Notes: a model not told the origin generated them from the letters alone. A stretch of DNA of 5,590 nucleotides from a bacterium (GCA_029978815.1 JAPOIQ010000096.1:1-5590); one strand, 5' to 3'. Positions 1 through 5,500 are shown, counted from the stretch's first letter. Numbers and translations: made by a program.

Positions 1-77
1 AAGCCGCACGTTCAAACACGGCGTCACCGACGTCAGAACAGCAAAGGGAAATCATTACCACCATCGTCACCACCAAA

Positions 78-602
78 TTGCCAAGCCGCCTTCACCACAC
101 GGCCTATGTGACAAAGGATCAAGCCGCAACTCGCGCGTTCTACGAGGACATCCTTGGGTTTCCACTCATGGCGACATGGTCGGAGCAAGACGAATTGTTC
201 GGAGCGGTCCGCACCTACTGCCACACGTTCTTCGGTCTCGGCGACGGAAGCGCATTGGCGTTCTTCCAGTTTGCTGACCCAGAAGACCAGGCACTCTTCG
301 ATCCTGATCTGGCTCCATCACCATTCCGTCACATCGCGCTCAACGTGACAGAAGATGTCCAGGCTGATCTCGAGCGTCGGCTCACGGAGGCGGGTTGGAA
401 TCCTGAAGCAACGTTCGTGCTCGAGCATGGCTACTGCCGCTCGCTCTATACCTCCGATCCAAATGGCATGGTTCTTGAATTCACAGTCGATGCACCTGGC
501 GCTGAGGAAATCAACGCCGATCGCCAGAAAGATGCTCACGAAGTTCTTGAGCGCTGGCTCGCAGGCGACCACACATCGAACAACAACTACCGCTCGGAAT
601 AA
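78..602 (+). CDS. VOC (glyoxalase-fold) family metalloprotein
   Basis: Cytosolic protein of the vicinal-oxygen-chelate superfamily, with two beta-alpha-beta-beta-beta modules that form one metal site. With TTG78 as residue 1 (174 aa), module 1 begins LHHTAYVTKD and contains FYEDILGFPL at about 21-30. Module 2 begins FRHIALNV at about 83-90 and ends SDPNGMVLEF at about 126-135. Likely metal ligands are His7, Gln64 (AFFQF), His85 and Glu134. This His/Gln/His/Glu order is that of methylmalonyl-CoA epimerase, while glyoxalase I enzymes use similar sets, so an epimerase, isomerase, lyase or dioxygenase role is possible. A polar tail (about 140-174) ends in SNNNYRSE. The next two genes handle CoA esters, which makes a role on a related intermediate plausible but unproven. 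The start is doubtful: TTG78 has no ribosome binding site, the frame stays open to the window edge, and no ATG, GTG or TTG lies upstream. Fold confidence is high; substrate is unknown. Confidence 0.85.
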   Translation: MPSRLHHTAYVTKDQAATRAFYEDILGFPLMATWSEQDELFGAVRTYCHTFFGLGDGSALAFFQFADPEDQALFDPDLAPSPFRHIALNVTEDVQADLERRLTEAGWNPEATFVLEHGYCRSLYTSDPNGMVLEFTVDAPGAEEINADRQKDAHEVLERWLAGDHTSNNNYRSE

Positions 603-612
603 CAACTACCGC
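582..612 (+). repeat. 12-base direct repeat across the VOC stop codon
   Basis: AACAACTACCGC occurs at 582-593, inside the last codons of the VOC gene, and again at 601-612, starting within its TAA stop (600-602). The period is 19 bases, which is not a multiple of three, so the second copy is out of frame with the first. If the 19 bases are removed in thought, the VOC frame would continue past this stop and end with YRVVVLLPTR at a TAG (637-639). A short tandem duplication may therefore have set the present C-terminus. This is an inference from one sequence. Confidence 0.6.
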
Positions 613-643
613 GTAGTTGTGCTTCTACCGACGAGGTAGCAGC
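602..643 (+). other. Two tandem hairpins in the VOC/CoA-transferase spacer
   Basis: Hairpin 1 has a perfect 8-bp stem, ACAACTAC (602-609) with GTAGTTGT (613-620), and a 3-base CGC loop. Hairpin 2 follows at once. CTACC (625-629) pairs with GGTAG (635-639) around a 5-base loop, and GCT (621-623) with AGC (641-643) extends the stem past one T/C mismatch. Neither is followed by a T tract, so a classical intrinsic terminator is unlikely. They lie between the VOC stop and the transferase ribosome binding site (657-663). They could be an mRNA processing or stabilising structure, or chance. Confidence 0.45.
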
Positions 644-656
644 GTCCGAACACCTC

Positions 657-663
657 AGAGAGG
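657..663 (+). promoter_or_regulatory. Shine-Dalgarno site that fixes the TTG start of the CoA-transferase
   Basis: AGAGAGG lies 7 bases upstream of TTG671. No in-frame ATG or GTG lies nearby with a comparable site. The in-frame TTG at 617 would add 18 residues (CFYRRGSSVRTP...) that do not look like the N-terminus of this family, and it sits inside a hairpin arm. Confidence 0.75.
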
Positions 664-670
664 CACCCCC

Positions 671-1846
671 TTGAACTCTGCAGCGGCTGCTCCTCAGCCT
701 TCACCTTCACGAGGACCACTCGATGGTCTCATCGTCGCTGACCTCTCGCGGGTGCTCGCCGGTCCATATTGCTCAATGCTCCTTGCAGATCTCGGTGCGA
801 CCGTCATCAAGGTGGAGAGCCCGGCGGGAGATGACACGCGAACCTGGTCTCCACCTGAAAAAGGCGGCGTATCGACGTACTACATGTCGATCAACCGCAA
901 TAAGAAGTCAATCGTCCTTGACTTCAAAAATGATGACGACGTTGCGGTTGCACGCAAATTGCTGTTGCGTGCCGACATCGCACTTGAGAACTTCAAACCT
1001 GGCGGAATTGAAAAGTTTGGTCTGGGTTACGAAGATGTCAAAGCCGACAACCCGGGTTTGATCTATCTCTCCATCAGCGGGTTCGGCACCGAAGGTGGAG
1101 CAGGACTTCCCGGATACGACCTCGTTGTGCAAGCTGTCTCGGGGCTCATGAGCCTTACCGGAAGCCCAGACGGCGAACCGTTCCGAGCCGGAATCTCTGT
1201 GTTTGATGTGATGACTGGCATGCATGGTCTCATTGGGATTCTCGCCGCACTCAATCAGCGACACGAGACTGGGCGTGGTCAACACATCAAGGTGAATTTG
1301 TTGTCGTCAGCGCTCTCGGGGCTTGTTAATCACTCAGCTTCATTCACTGCGGCCGGAGCGGTTCCGATGCGTATGGGCAATGCTCACCCAAGTGTCTATC
1401 CGTATCAAGTGATGCCAACCGCTGATCGTGATGTCATCATCACCGCCGCCAATGATCGACAGTTCCGTGGTCTCTGCAAGGTGCTCGGCGTCGAACATCT
1501 CGCCGATGATGAACGTTTTGCCCGCAACGAGGATCGCACTGCGAACAGAGATGTTTTGCATCCGATGCTGATCGATGCAATGTCGACATGGTCGGCTGAC
1601 GATCTCTTCACTCAACTGATGGCAGCAGGCGTTCCGTGCGGCCCAATTAACAACATTGCCGAGGGTGTCGGTCTTGCTGAGCAATTAGGCCTCAACCCCC
1701 GTGTCACCCTCGGCGAGGGCGACAGCGCAGTCGACTTGGTGCGTAACCCAATTTCTTTCTCGGGATCTGAACTCCACTACCACAGTGCTCCCCCCGCACT
1801 TGGCGCTGATAGCGACGAGATCCGCAACTGGCTACTCGACAACTGA
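671..1846 (+). CDS. CaiB/BaiF family (class III) CoA-transferase
   Basis: Moves CoA from an acyl-CoA donor to a carboxylic acid through an aspartyl-CoA thioester; such enzymes are cytosolic interlocked dimers. The 391 residues fit the family. The N-terminal Rossmann-like region is clear: ADLSRVLAGPYCSMLLADLG at 23-42, then ATVIKVE, then NRNKKSIVLDFK at about 75-86. The predicted nucleophile is Asp179 in GISVFDVMTGMHG, followed by GILAALNQR and ETGRGQHIKV (about 188-208), the usual order in formyl-CoA transferase and CaiB. NRDVLHPML and GVPCGPINNI (about 292-329) belong to the C-terminal part. The start is TTG671, chosen because AGAGAGG sits 7 bases upstream. The gene lies 68 bases after the VOC gene and 38 bases before the citryl-CoA-lyase-like gene, so an operon is likely. 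The acid substrate and CoA donor cannot be read from the sequence. The neighbour suggests a citrate- or citramalate-like 3-hydroxy acid, which is inference. Confidence 0.93.
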   Translation: MNSAAAAPQPSPSRGPLDGLIVADLSRVLAGPYCSMLLADLGATVIKVESPAGDDTRTWSPPEKGGVSTYYMSINRNKKSIVLDFKNDDDVAVARKLLLRADIALENFKPGGIEKFGLGYEDVKADNPGLIYLSISGFGTEGGAGLPGYDLVVQAVSGLMSLTGSPDGEPFRAGISVFDVMTGMHGLIGILAALNQRHETGRGQHIKVNLLSSALSGLVNHSASFTAAGAVPMRMGNAHPSVYPYQVMPTADRDVIITAANDRQFRGLCKVLGVEHLADDERFARNEDRTANRDVLHPMLIDAMSTWSADDLFTQLMAAGVPCGPINNIAEGVGLAEQLGLNPRVTLGEGDSAVDLVRNPISFSGSELHYHSAPPALGADSDEIRNWLLDN

Positions 1847-1884
1847 CGTCGACCCATTTCAACATTCATTCCGAAAGGCTCCTC

Positions 1885-2673
1885 ATGGCTGAAACTCCTT
1901 CATTCCGCACAGGTATTGGCACCTCCGATGCCGACACCATCACCCTGCTCGGCAAAGACCTCGCGTCAGACATGCTTGGCAAGGTCACATTTGGCGAACT
2001 GGCATTTTGGCTTGTTGCAAAACGCCCTCCCTCTGAGAATGAGCGGGTCATGTTCGAGTCGGTACTCGTCGCTCTTGCCGACCACGGGTTTACCCCGACA
2101 GCAATTGCCGCACGTTTGACATACCTCAGCGCTCCAGATTCAATCCAAGGTGCAGTCGCTGCCGGAATTCTCGGTGGCGGATCTCGATTCCTTGGGGTGA
2201 CGGAAGATTCGGCTGGCTTCCTTTCGGCAGCAATTGCTGCCGAGTCCTCGCTGCCAAGTGATGACGCTGCATGGGATGCACTTGCAATTCGGGTCATTTC
2301 CGAAACTCGGGCTGCAGGCCGGTTCGTTCCCGGTCTTGGTCATCCTGTGCATAAGGTCACCGATCCGCGAACCCCACGTTTCCTTGAATTGGCGCACGAA
2401 CACGATGCCTTCGGCCCTCATCTTTCGCTGTTTACGGCAATCGGTCGTGCTCACCCAGAGGTGCTCGGTCGGACGTTGCCGCTCAACGGAGCCGGGGTGT
2501 GTGGCGCAGTTCTCGCCGACCTTGGCTTTTCGCCAGCGATTGTCCGGGGCTTCGCGCTACTTGCCCGGTGTGCAGGCGTTCTCGGCCATATTGCTGAAGA
2601 GCAAGTCGACCCAATTGCGAACGATATTTACATGAATGTTGACCGCAATATCGACTACTCACCACCGAAGTAA
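1885..2673 (+). CDS. Citryl-CoA lyase-like protein (short citrate-synthase fold)
   Basis: A 262-residue protein of the short citrate-synthase/citryl-CoA lyase type, about the size of the lyase module of ATP-citrate lyase and shorter than full citrate synthase. Such enzymes cleave 3-hydroxyacyl-CoA esters such as citryl-CoA to acetyl-CoA plus a 2-oxo acid, or run in reverse. His67 in ALADHG and His153 in GLGHPVHKVTDPR match the two catalytic histidines of citrate synthase (pig His274 and His320). The C-terminal stretch has the FALLAR...G...H..EE pattern: Arg228, His235, Glu238-239. The third catalytic residue, Asp of NVDxxxG, aligns with Ala203 in LNGAGVCG (Asn201, Gly207 conserved), so the chemistry may differ or the base may come from elsewhere. 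The ATG start has AAAGG (1874-1878) 6 bases upstream. It follows the CoA-transferase by 38 bases, consistent with an activate-then-cleave pair. The fold is secure; the substrate is not. Confidence 0.85.
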   Translation: MAETPSFRTGIGTSDADTITLLGKDLASDMLGKVTFGELAFWLVAKRPPSENERVMFESVLVALADHGFTPTAIAARLTYLSAPDSIQGAVAAGILGGGSRFLGVTEDSAGFLSAAIAAESSLPSDDAAWDALAIRVISETRAAGRFVPGLGHPVHKVTDPRTPRFLELAHEHDAFGPHLSLFTAIGRAHPEVLGRTLPLNGAGVCGAVLADLGFSPAIVRGFALLARCAGVLGHIAEEQVDPIANDIYMNVDRNIDYSPPK

Positions 2674-2690
2674 GGGTTGAAGTCAAACTG

Positions 2691-2733
2691 ACAGACCTGT
2701 TCGGATATCCGCGAATTGCGTGACAGGCGTCAC
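2691..2733. promoter_or_regulatory. Cluster of small palindromes in the leader of the membrane-protein gene
   Basis: Three dyads lie in 43 bases: ACAG-AC-CTGT (2691-2700), the perfect 10-base palindrome CGGATATCCG (2702-2711) and GTGAC-AGGC-GTCAC (2720-2733). Together with the hairpin at 2743-2775 they fill most of the 113-base gap between the lyase-like gene and the membrane-protein gene. They could be operator half-sites for a dimeric regulator. I could not place a convincing -35/-10 promoter pair among them, so the role is a guess. No T-rich terminator follows the lyase-like gene. Confidence 0.4.
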
Positions 2734-2742
2734 TACTGTTTG

Positions 2743-2775
2743 CCTCCGATGGACCCCCCAGTCCATCAAAGGAGG
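2743..2775 (+). promoter_or_regulatory. Hairpin that can sequester the Shine-Dalgarno of the membrane-protein gene
   Basis: GATGGAC (2748-2754) and GTCCATC (2761-2767) form a perfect 7-bp stem around a CCCCCA loop. Directly 5' lies CCTCC (2743-2747), the exact complement of GGAGG (2771-2775), the core of the AAAGGAGG ribosome binding site. The whole 5' arm pairs with the 3' arm over 12 base pairs, interrupted only by AAA (2768-2770) bulged on the 3' side. When folded, the ribosome binding site of the gene starting at 2787 would be masked. This is the layout of a translational switch, RNA thermometer or protein-operated leader, but function is inferred from pairing alone. Confidence 0.6.
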
Positions 2776-2786
2776 ACCATTTACAA

Positions 2787-3386
2787 ATGGCATCAACACC
2801 AGGACAAACAAGTAACAGATGGCGCGCGTGGTGTAACGAACACCCCGTTGGCTCCATCGCTCTAGTCGGCGTTATCGCCACGCAGTTGGGCACCTACTTC
2901 GGTTACGTGTTCCCTGCATTCGGACTTCCGACCCTTCCATGGCCGTTGTATAACGGTCTGCTCGGACTCGGATTGGCTGAAGGCGCGTACTACGGCGACG
3001 ACGGCAGCATTCTCGGCCAGGCCGGTGTATTCGGTCAGTACGAGATGTTCGTCAACCACCCTGTCGGGACGTTCTTCGTCGGTCATGCGTTGCACTTCGT
3101 GAACGGTGTTGTGTTCGCGATTCTCTTCGGCTTGATCGCACGTCACTCACTTCCCGGTAATTCAAAGACCAACAGTGGCAACATCCAGAAGGGCCTCATC
3201 TACGGCGTGATCATGACGATCATTTCCGCAGGTCTCCTCGTTCCTTACGCATATGTGCAGGGCAACGGGTACGGCCTCTTCTTGTTCGACGGACCTGACG
3301 GCTGGAAGCTTCCTGCCGGCATCCTCGTTTGGCACCTTATTTACGGTTACTTCCTCGGCGCGCTGTACCAGCCAGACGACGAATAA
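2787..3386 (+). CDS. Small multi-pass membrane protein of unknown function
   Basis: 199 residues with no export signal. Hydrophobic segments lie at about 22-44, 54-66 (weak), 97-118, 134-156 and 176-194, suggesting four or five transmembrane helices. A hydrophilic loop (about 120-133, RHSLPGNSKTNSGNIQK) and an acidic end (PDDE) lie outside the membrane. Two segments share a His-x3-Gly pattern: GHALHFVNGVVF (His100, His103, Gly107) and VWHLIYGYFLGALY (His183, Gly187). This faintly recalls DUF6789-type small membrane proteins with HfxxG and HlxYG segments, but I do not claim membership. The ATG is preceded by the strong site AAAGGAGG (2768-2775), 11 bases upstream, a slightly long spacing, and that site can be hidden in a hairpin. 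The gene stands alone: 113 bases after the lyase-like gene, with its own leader, and closed by the terminator at 3411-3439. No function can be assigned. Confidence 0.85.
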   Translation: MASTPGQTSNRWRAWCNEHPVGSIALVGVIATQLGTYFGYVFPAFGLPTLPWPLYNGLLGLGLAEGAYYGDDGSILGQAGVFGQYEMFVNHPVGTFFVGHALHFVNGVVFAILFGLIARHSLPGNSKTNSGNIQKGLIYGVIMTIISAGLLVPYAYVQGNGYGLFLFDGPDGWKLPAGILVWHLIYGYFLGALYQPDDE

Positions 3387-3410
3387 CACCAGCAATCAGA
3401 ACATTCTGAG

Positions 3411-3439
3411 CAAAGCCCGGGTCATTGGCCCGGGCTTTG
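3411..3439. terminator. Bidirectional intrinsic-type terminator between convergent genes
   Basis: CAAAGCCCGGG (3411-3421) and CCCGGGCTTTG (3429-3439) form a perfect 11-bp, GC-rich stem around a 7-base TCATTGG loop. The stem is symmetric, with AAA at its 5' foot and TTT at its 3' foot, so it reads as a hairpin with a short U run on either strand. It begins 24 bases after the membrane-protein stop and ends 6 bases from the stop of the convergent transporter gene, so it probably ends both transcripts. The U runs are short, so termination may be incomplete or aided by Rho. Confidence 0.88.
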
Positions 3440-3445
3440 TCGCGT

Positions 3446-4351
3446 CTACGACGACTCTGAGGGTGTCCTAATGACCATTGCGACTGCGCCAAGCACGACA
3501 ACCCCGCCCAACATTTGTAGAGCGGTGAGGGTTTCGCCATGAATCGGCCACGCAGCACCAACCGCTACGACATGCATACCGAGCAGGTACAGCGATGACC
3601 GTGCAGCTTCTACGTAGGCGTGGGCCCAACTCATCAACACATGGCCTGTTGCGCCAGTAAAGATCGCAATGAGCAGAATCCACACCCAGTCCATCCCGCC
3701 AAATTCTTTGAAGTCGGAAATTGAGCCAATGAAGAAAATTGGCACAACAGCAGCGATCAGTGCCCAGATATTGACGCCTGACATCCACTCGATCGGATCA
3801 ACATCGGTTCCTGAACGAGCAATACGGGTAAGCACCCAATACACGCTGAATGTCAGCAGTGCGCAGACTGCCCACAACACACCGATTGCACTCGCTCGAA
3901 CTTCTGACTGTGCGCTGAGAATCACCATCGCCGTTCCCGATACCCCGACGAGTGTCCACAGCACCTGACGAATTCGAGGCTTTTCGCCGAAGATCGGACC
4001 AGCAAGCAGCAACAACAGGGCTGGTTGAGTGGCAACAGTGGTCGAGAGCACCGAGACAGTTGCCTCCTGTAACGCTGCAAACACGAAGAGCAAATTCGTT
4101 CCAAATGCGAGGCCTGGCCACATCGTTGCGCGGATGAGTTTGAACGACATTCGTCCGCCTCGCGCAACGAGCAACCCGATGAGCAGCGGCGTCGAGAGCA
4201 AGAACCGCATGGTGACACCGACCACAGGCGGAGCAGTGACCAGTTTGGTGAGTGGTGGGCCAAGTCCGAAGAGAACGACCACAATGCCGACGATGACGAG
4301 TGGAAGGTACGCCGGCACCTGACGTTCATCAGAATGCTCAGCTGTGGTCAC
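3446..4351 (-). CDS. EamA/DMT-family transporter
   Basis: Inner-membrane permease of the drug/metabolite transporter superfamily, which exports or imports small metabolites such as amino acids, sugars or nucleotide derivatives; substrate not predictable. The 301 residues form two EamA repeats with ten hydrophobic segments, at about 14-36, 43-63, 78-94, 97-117, 129-146, 154-175, 190-209, 221-240, 250-269 and 275-295. Each repeat ends with the family signature: FGEKPRIRQVLWTLVGVSG (about 121-139) before helix 5 and HGETLTALQMLGG (about 271-283) before helix 10, with Glu122-123 region and Glu273 at equivalent places. The start is GTG at 4349-4351, preceded on its strand by CTGACGGT and no clear Shine-Dalgarno. 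The next upstream in-frame stop is the TAA of the lipoprotein gene at 4412-4414, and no ATG, GTG or TTG lies in between. It sits 60 bases downstream of the lipoprotein gene on the same strand and shares a terminator with the convergent membrane-protein gene. Confidence 0.93.
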   Translation of the reverse strand: MTTAEHSDERQVPAYLPLVIVGIVVVLFGLGPPLTKLVTAPPVVGVTMRFLLSTPLLIGLLVARGGRMSFKLIRATMWPGLAFGTNLLFVFAALQEATVSVLSTTVATQPALLLLLAGPIFGEKPRIRQVLWTLVGVSGTAMVILSAQSEVRASAIGVLWAVCALLTFSVYWVLTRIARSGTDVDPIEWMSGVNIWALIAAVVPIFFIGSISDFKEFGGMDWVWILLIAIFTGATGHVLMSWAHAYVEAARSSLYLLGMHVVAVGAAWPIHGETLTALQMLGGVVVLGAVAMVIRTPSESS

Positions 4352-4353
4352 AC

Positions 4354-4366
4354 CGTCAGTCTGACG
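4354..4366. promoter_or_regulatory. Perfect inverted repeat just upstream of the EamA start
   Basis: CGTCAG (4354-4359), one T, then CTGACG (4361-4366) make a 13-base perfect dyad 2 bases upstream of the GTG start of the transporter gene. It fills the place where a ribosome binding site is expected. As DNA it could be an operator. As RNA it could form only a short hairpin with an opened apex. Chance cannot be excluded for a 6+6 dyad. Confidence 0.4.
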
Positions 4367-4411
4367 ATCTGCTTTCAGTTTCGACGTGTCGGAGCAGGTA
4401 CCGGAGAAGAC

Positions 4412-5500
4412 TTAACGCTCAGGGTCGCTACACAGGCCAGCTGTCGTGCCGTCAGCAGTGCCACCACAGGTTGCACCAAAGTTCTCGTCCTCCGATCCGA
4501 CTTCAGAGAAAAAGAACAACTGGTCACAGGCTTCCATGTCGCCCGCCGCGCAGTCGCTGCGGTAATCGATGTCCAAACTCGCACAACTTCCGCCGAATTC
4601 ACTCTCGACAGTCTCACCACATGATTTACCGAATGCTTCTTCGTATGAGCCGAATGGCGCGTTGAAATACAGGTCGTCACACGCCACCATGTCACCACTT
4701 GCGCATAATCCGTACTGCTCATCGAGCAACTCCCGATCGATCTCTACGTAGTCACCAGACTCATCATCGCTAGAGCCTGAAGCTGGTATTTCGGAGAGTC
4801 CAAACACATCGTCGAGACCGCATTCCGCCGAGACTTCTGCGATAGCACCAAGAAACTCCATTGCCTCCTCGTCGGTGCTTGGCTCACCCGACATGAGGAG
4901 TTCAAGGAATCCGTTCTCACTCGTCAATACACATGTTGCTTGCTCTGTCGTGATGCCAAGCTCGGAGGCGAGGTCGGCGACCGCAACCTCGGGAGCACAC
5001 TCGAGTAGTGCACCAGCGATGAGCTCTCCGGTGCCCGACACGGCATCGGCAAGCACCGCATTGTCAGCGAGCATCGAATCAATAAGGCATGTGAACTCGT
5101 CTTCAGAGAGCTGATCGAGTCCGCTATCGCCACCCGAGATGAGCTCGAATGCCGCTTCACCATCACATTCGAGGAGCACCCGCATTAACGCAATCTGAAT
5201 TGGCGGTGATTCGTCACCGGTAATGAGGGCTTCGCTAAGGCTCTCATCTTCAGAAATGGTGTTCAGCATGCACAGCTGGTTGTCGGGCGTGAGCCCCTGA
5301 AATGCACCTTCGGAAAGGGTTGCAGAAGCACGTAGATCTGCGATTCGATCGCTTGAGGACACCGAACTTGCTTCGGCACCATTACCTGAATCGTCGGCGC
5401 CGAAGCCGTCAGATGCTGCACCCCCGCATGCGCTCATTGCGAGCACTGCTAACGCCGCGATCGCAACACATTTTGACCTGAGGTCCACTCGAGATGCCAT
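4412..5500 (-). CDS. Acidic cysteine-rich repeat lipoprotein of unknown function
   Basis: Exported, lipid-anchored protein of 362 residues. The N-terminus (R4, R8, K10, hydrophobic 11-22) ends in a lipobox, AMSAC, with Cys25 as the probable lipidated residue. A Ser/Gly/Asp-rich linker runs to about 50. Residues 70-235 hold three helical units, each with one Cys near the start and one near the end: Cys77/Cys112, Cys138/Cys168 and Cys190/Cys227. A second linker (238-252) leads to two units with identical cysteine spacing: 266, 274, 294, 306 and 317, 325, 345, 357. The core motif is C-x2-GDM-x2-ACD-x-L, with later SYEEAFGKSCG or SEDENFGATCG. The mature part has 14 further cysteines, an even number, which suits disulphides outside the cell. 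It is strongly Asp/Glu-rich. The ATG start has AGGG 7 bases upstream on its strand. The EamA transporter follows after 60 bases. It might bind a ligand or cation, or other cell-surface proteins, but nothing shows which. Confidence 0.88.
   Translation of the reverse strand: MASRVDLRSKCVAIAALAVLAMSACGGAASDGFGADDSGNGAEASSVSSSDRIADLRASATLSEGAFQGLTPDNQLCMLNTISEDESLSEALITGDESPPIQIALMRVLLECDGEAAFELISGGDSGLDQLSEDEFTCLIDSMLADNAVLADAVSGTGELIAGALLECAPEVAVADLASELGITTEQATCVLTSENGFLELLMSGEPSTDEEAMEFLGAIAEVSAECGLDDVFGLSEIPASGSSDDESGDYVEIDRELLDEQYGLCASGDMVACDDLYFNAPFGSYEEAFGKSCGETVESEFGGSCASLDIDYRSDCAAGDMEACDQLFFFSEVGSEDENFGATCGGTADGTTAGLCSDPER
4430..4705 (-). repeat. Two-copy Cys-x7-Cys-x19-Cys-x11-Cys protein repeat
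   Basis: Within the lipoprotein, residues 266-306 and 317-357 have exactly the same cysteine spacing and are 51 residues apart. Conserved residues besides Cys include Gly-Asp-Met before the second Cys, Ala-Cys-Asp, a following Leu-aromatic pair, and Phe-Gly-x2-Cys-Gly around the third Cys. I recall the unit from actinobacterial secreted and membrane proteins, where it often ends the chain. Its function is not known to me. Confidence 0.75.

Noticed and set aside
78..602. Naming the VOC protein as methylmalonyl-CoA epimerase
   Set aside because: The four metal ligands agree, but these are shared by other VOC enzymes, and the overall sequence and long polar tail do not resemble typical epimerases closely enough.
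602..643. Intrinsic terminator after the VOC gene
   Set aside because: The first stem is AT-rich with a 3-base loop, the second is imperfect, and neither is followed by a T run, so the operon reading is kept.
617..670. Longer CoA-transferase beginning at TTG617
   Set aside because: It would start within a hairpin arm, lacks a ribosome binding site, and adds 18 residues unlike the family. TTG671 has AGAGAGG at ideal spacing.
908..1285. 125-codon open frame on the - strand inside the CoA-transferase gene
   Set aside because: It lies wholly antisense to a well-supported enzyme gene, its translation shows no recognisable domain, and no ribosome binding site stands out. It is a shadow frame.
1866..2297. 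143-codon open frame on the - strand opposite the lyase-like gene
   Set aside because: Ser/Ala/Arg/Pro-rich translation typical of the reverse of a GC-rich gene; the + strand has clear catalytic motifs.
4375..4722. 115-codon - strand frame overlapping the lipoprotein gene in another frame
   Set aside because: The overlapping frame has the signal peptide and regular cysteine repeats; this one is Thr/Arg-rich with no domain.
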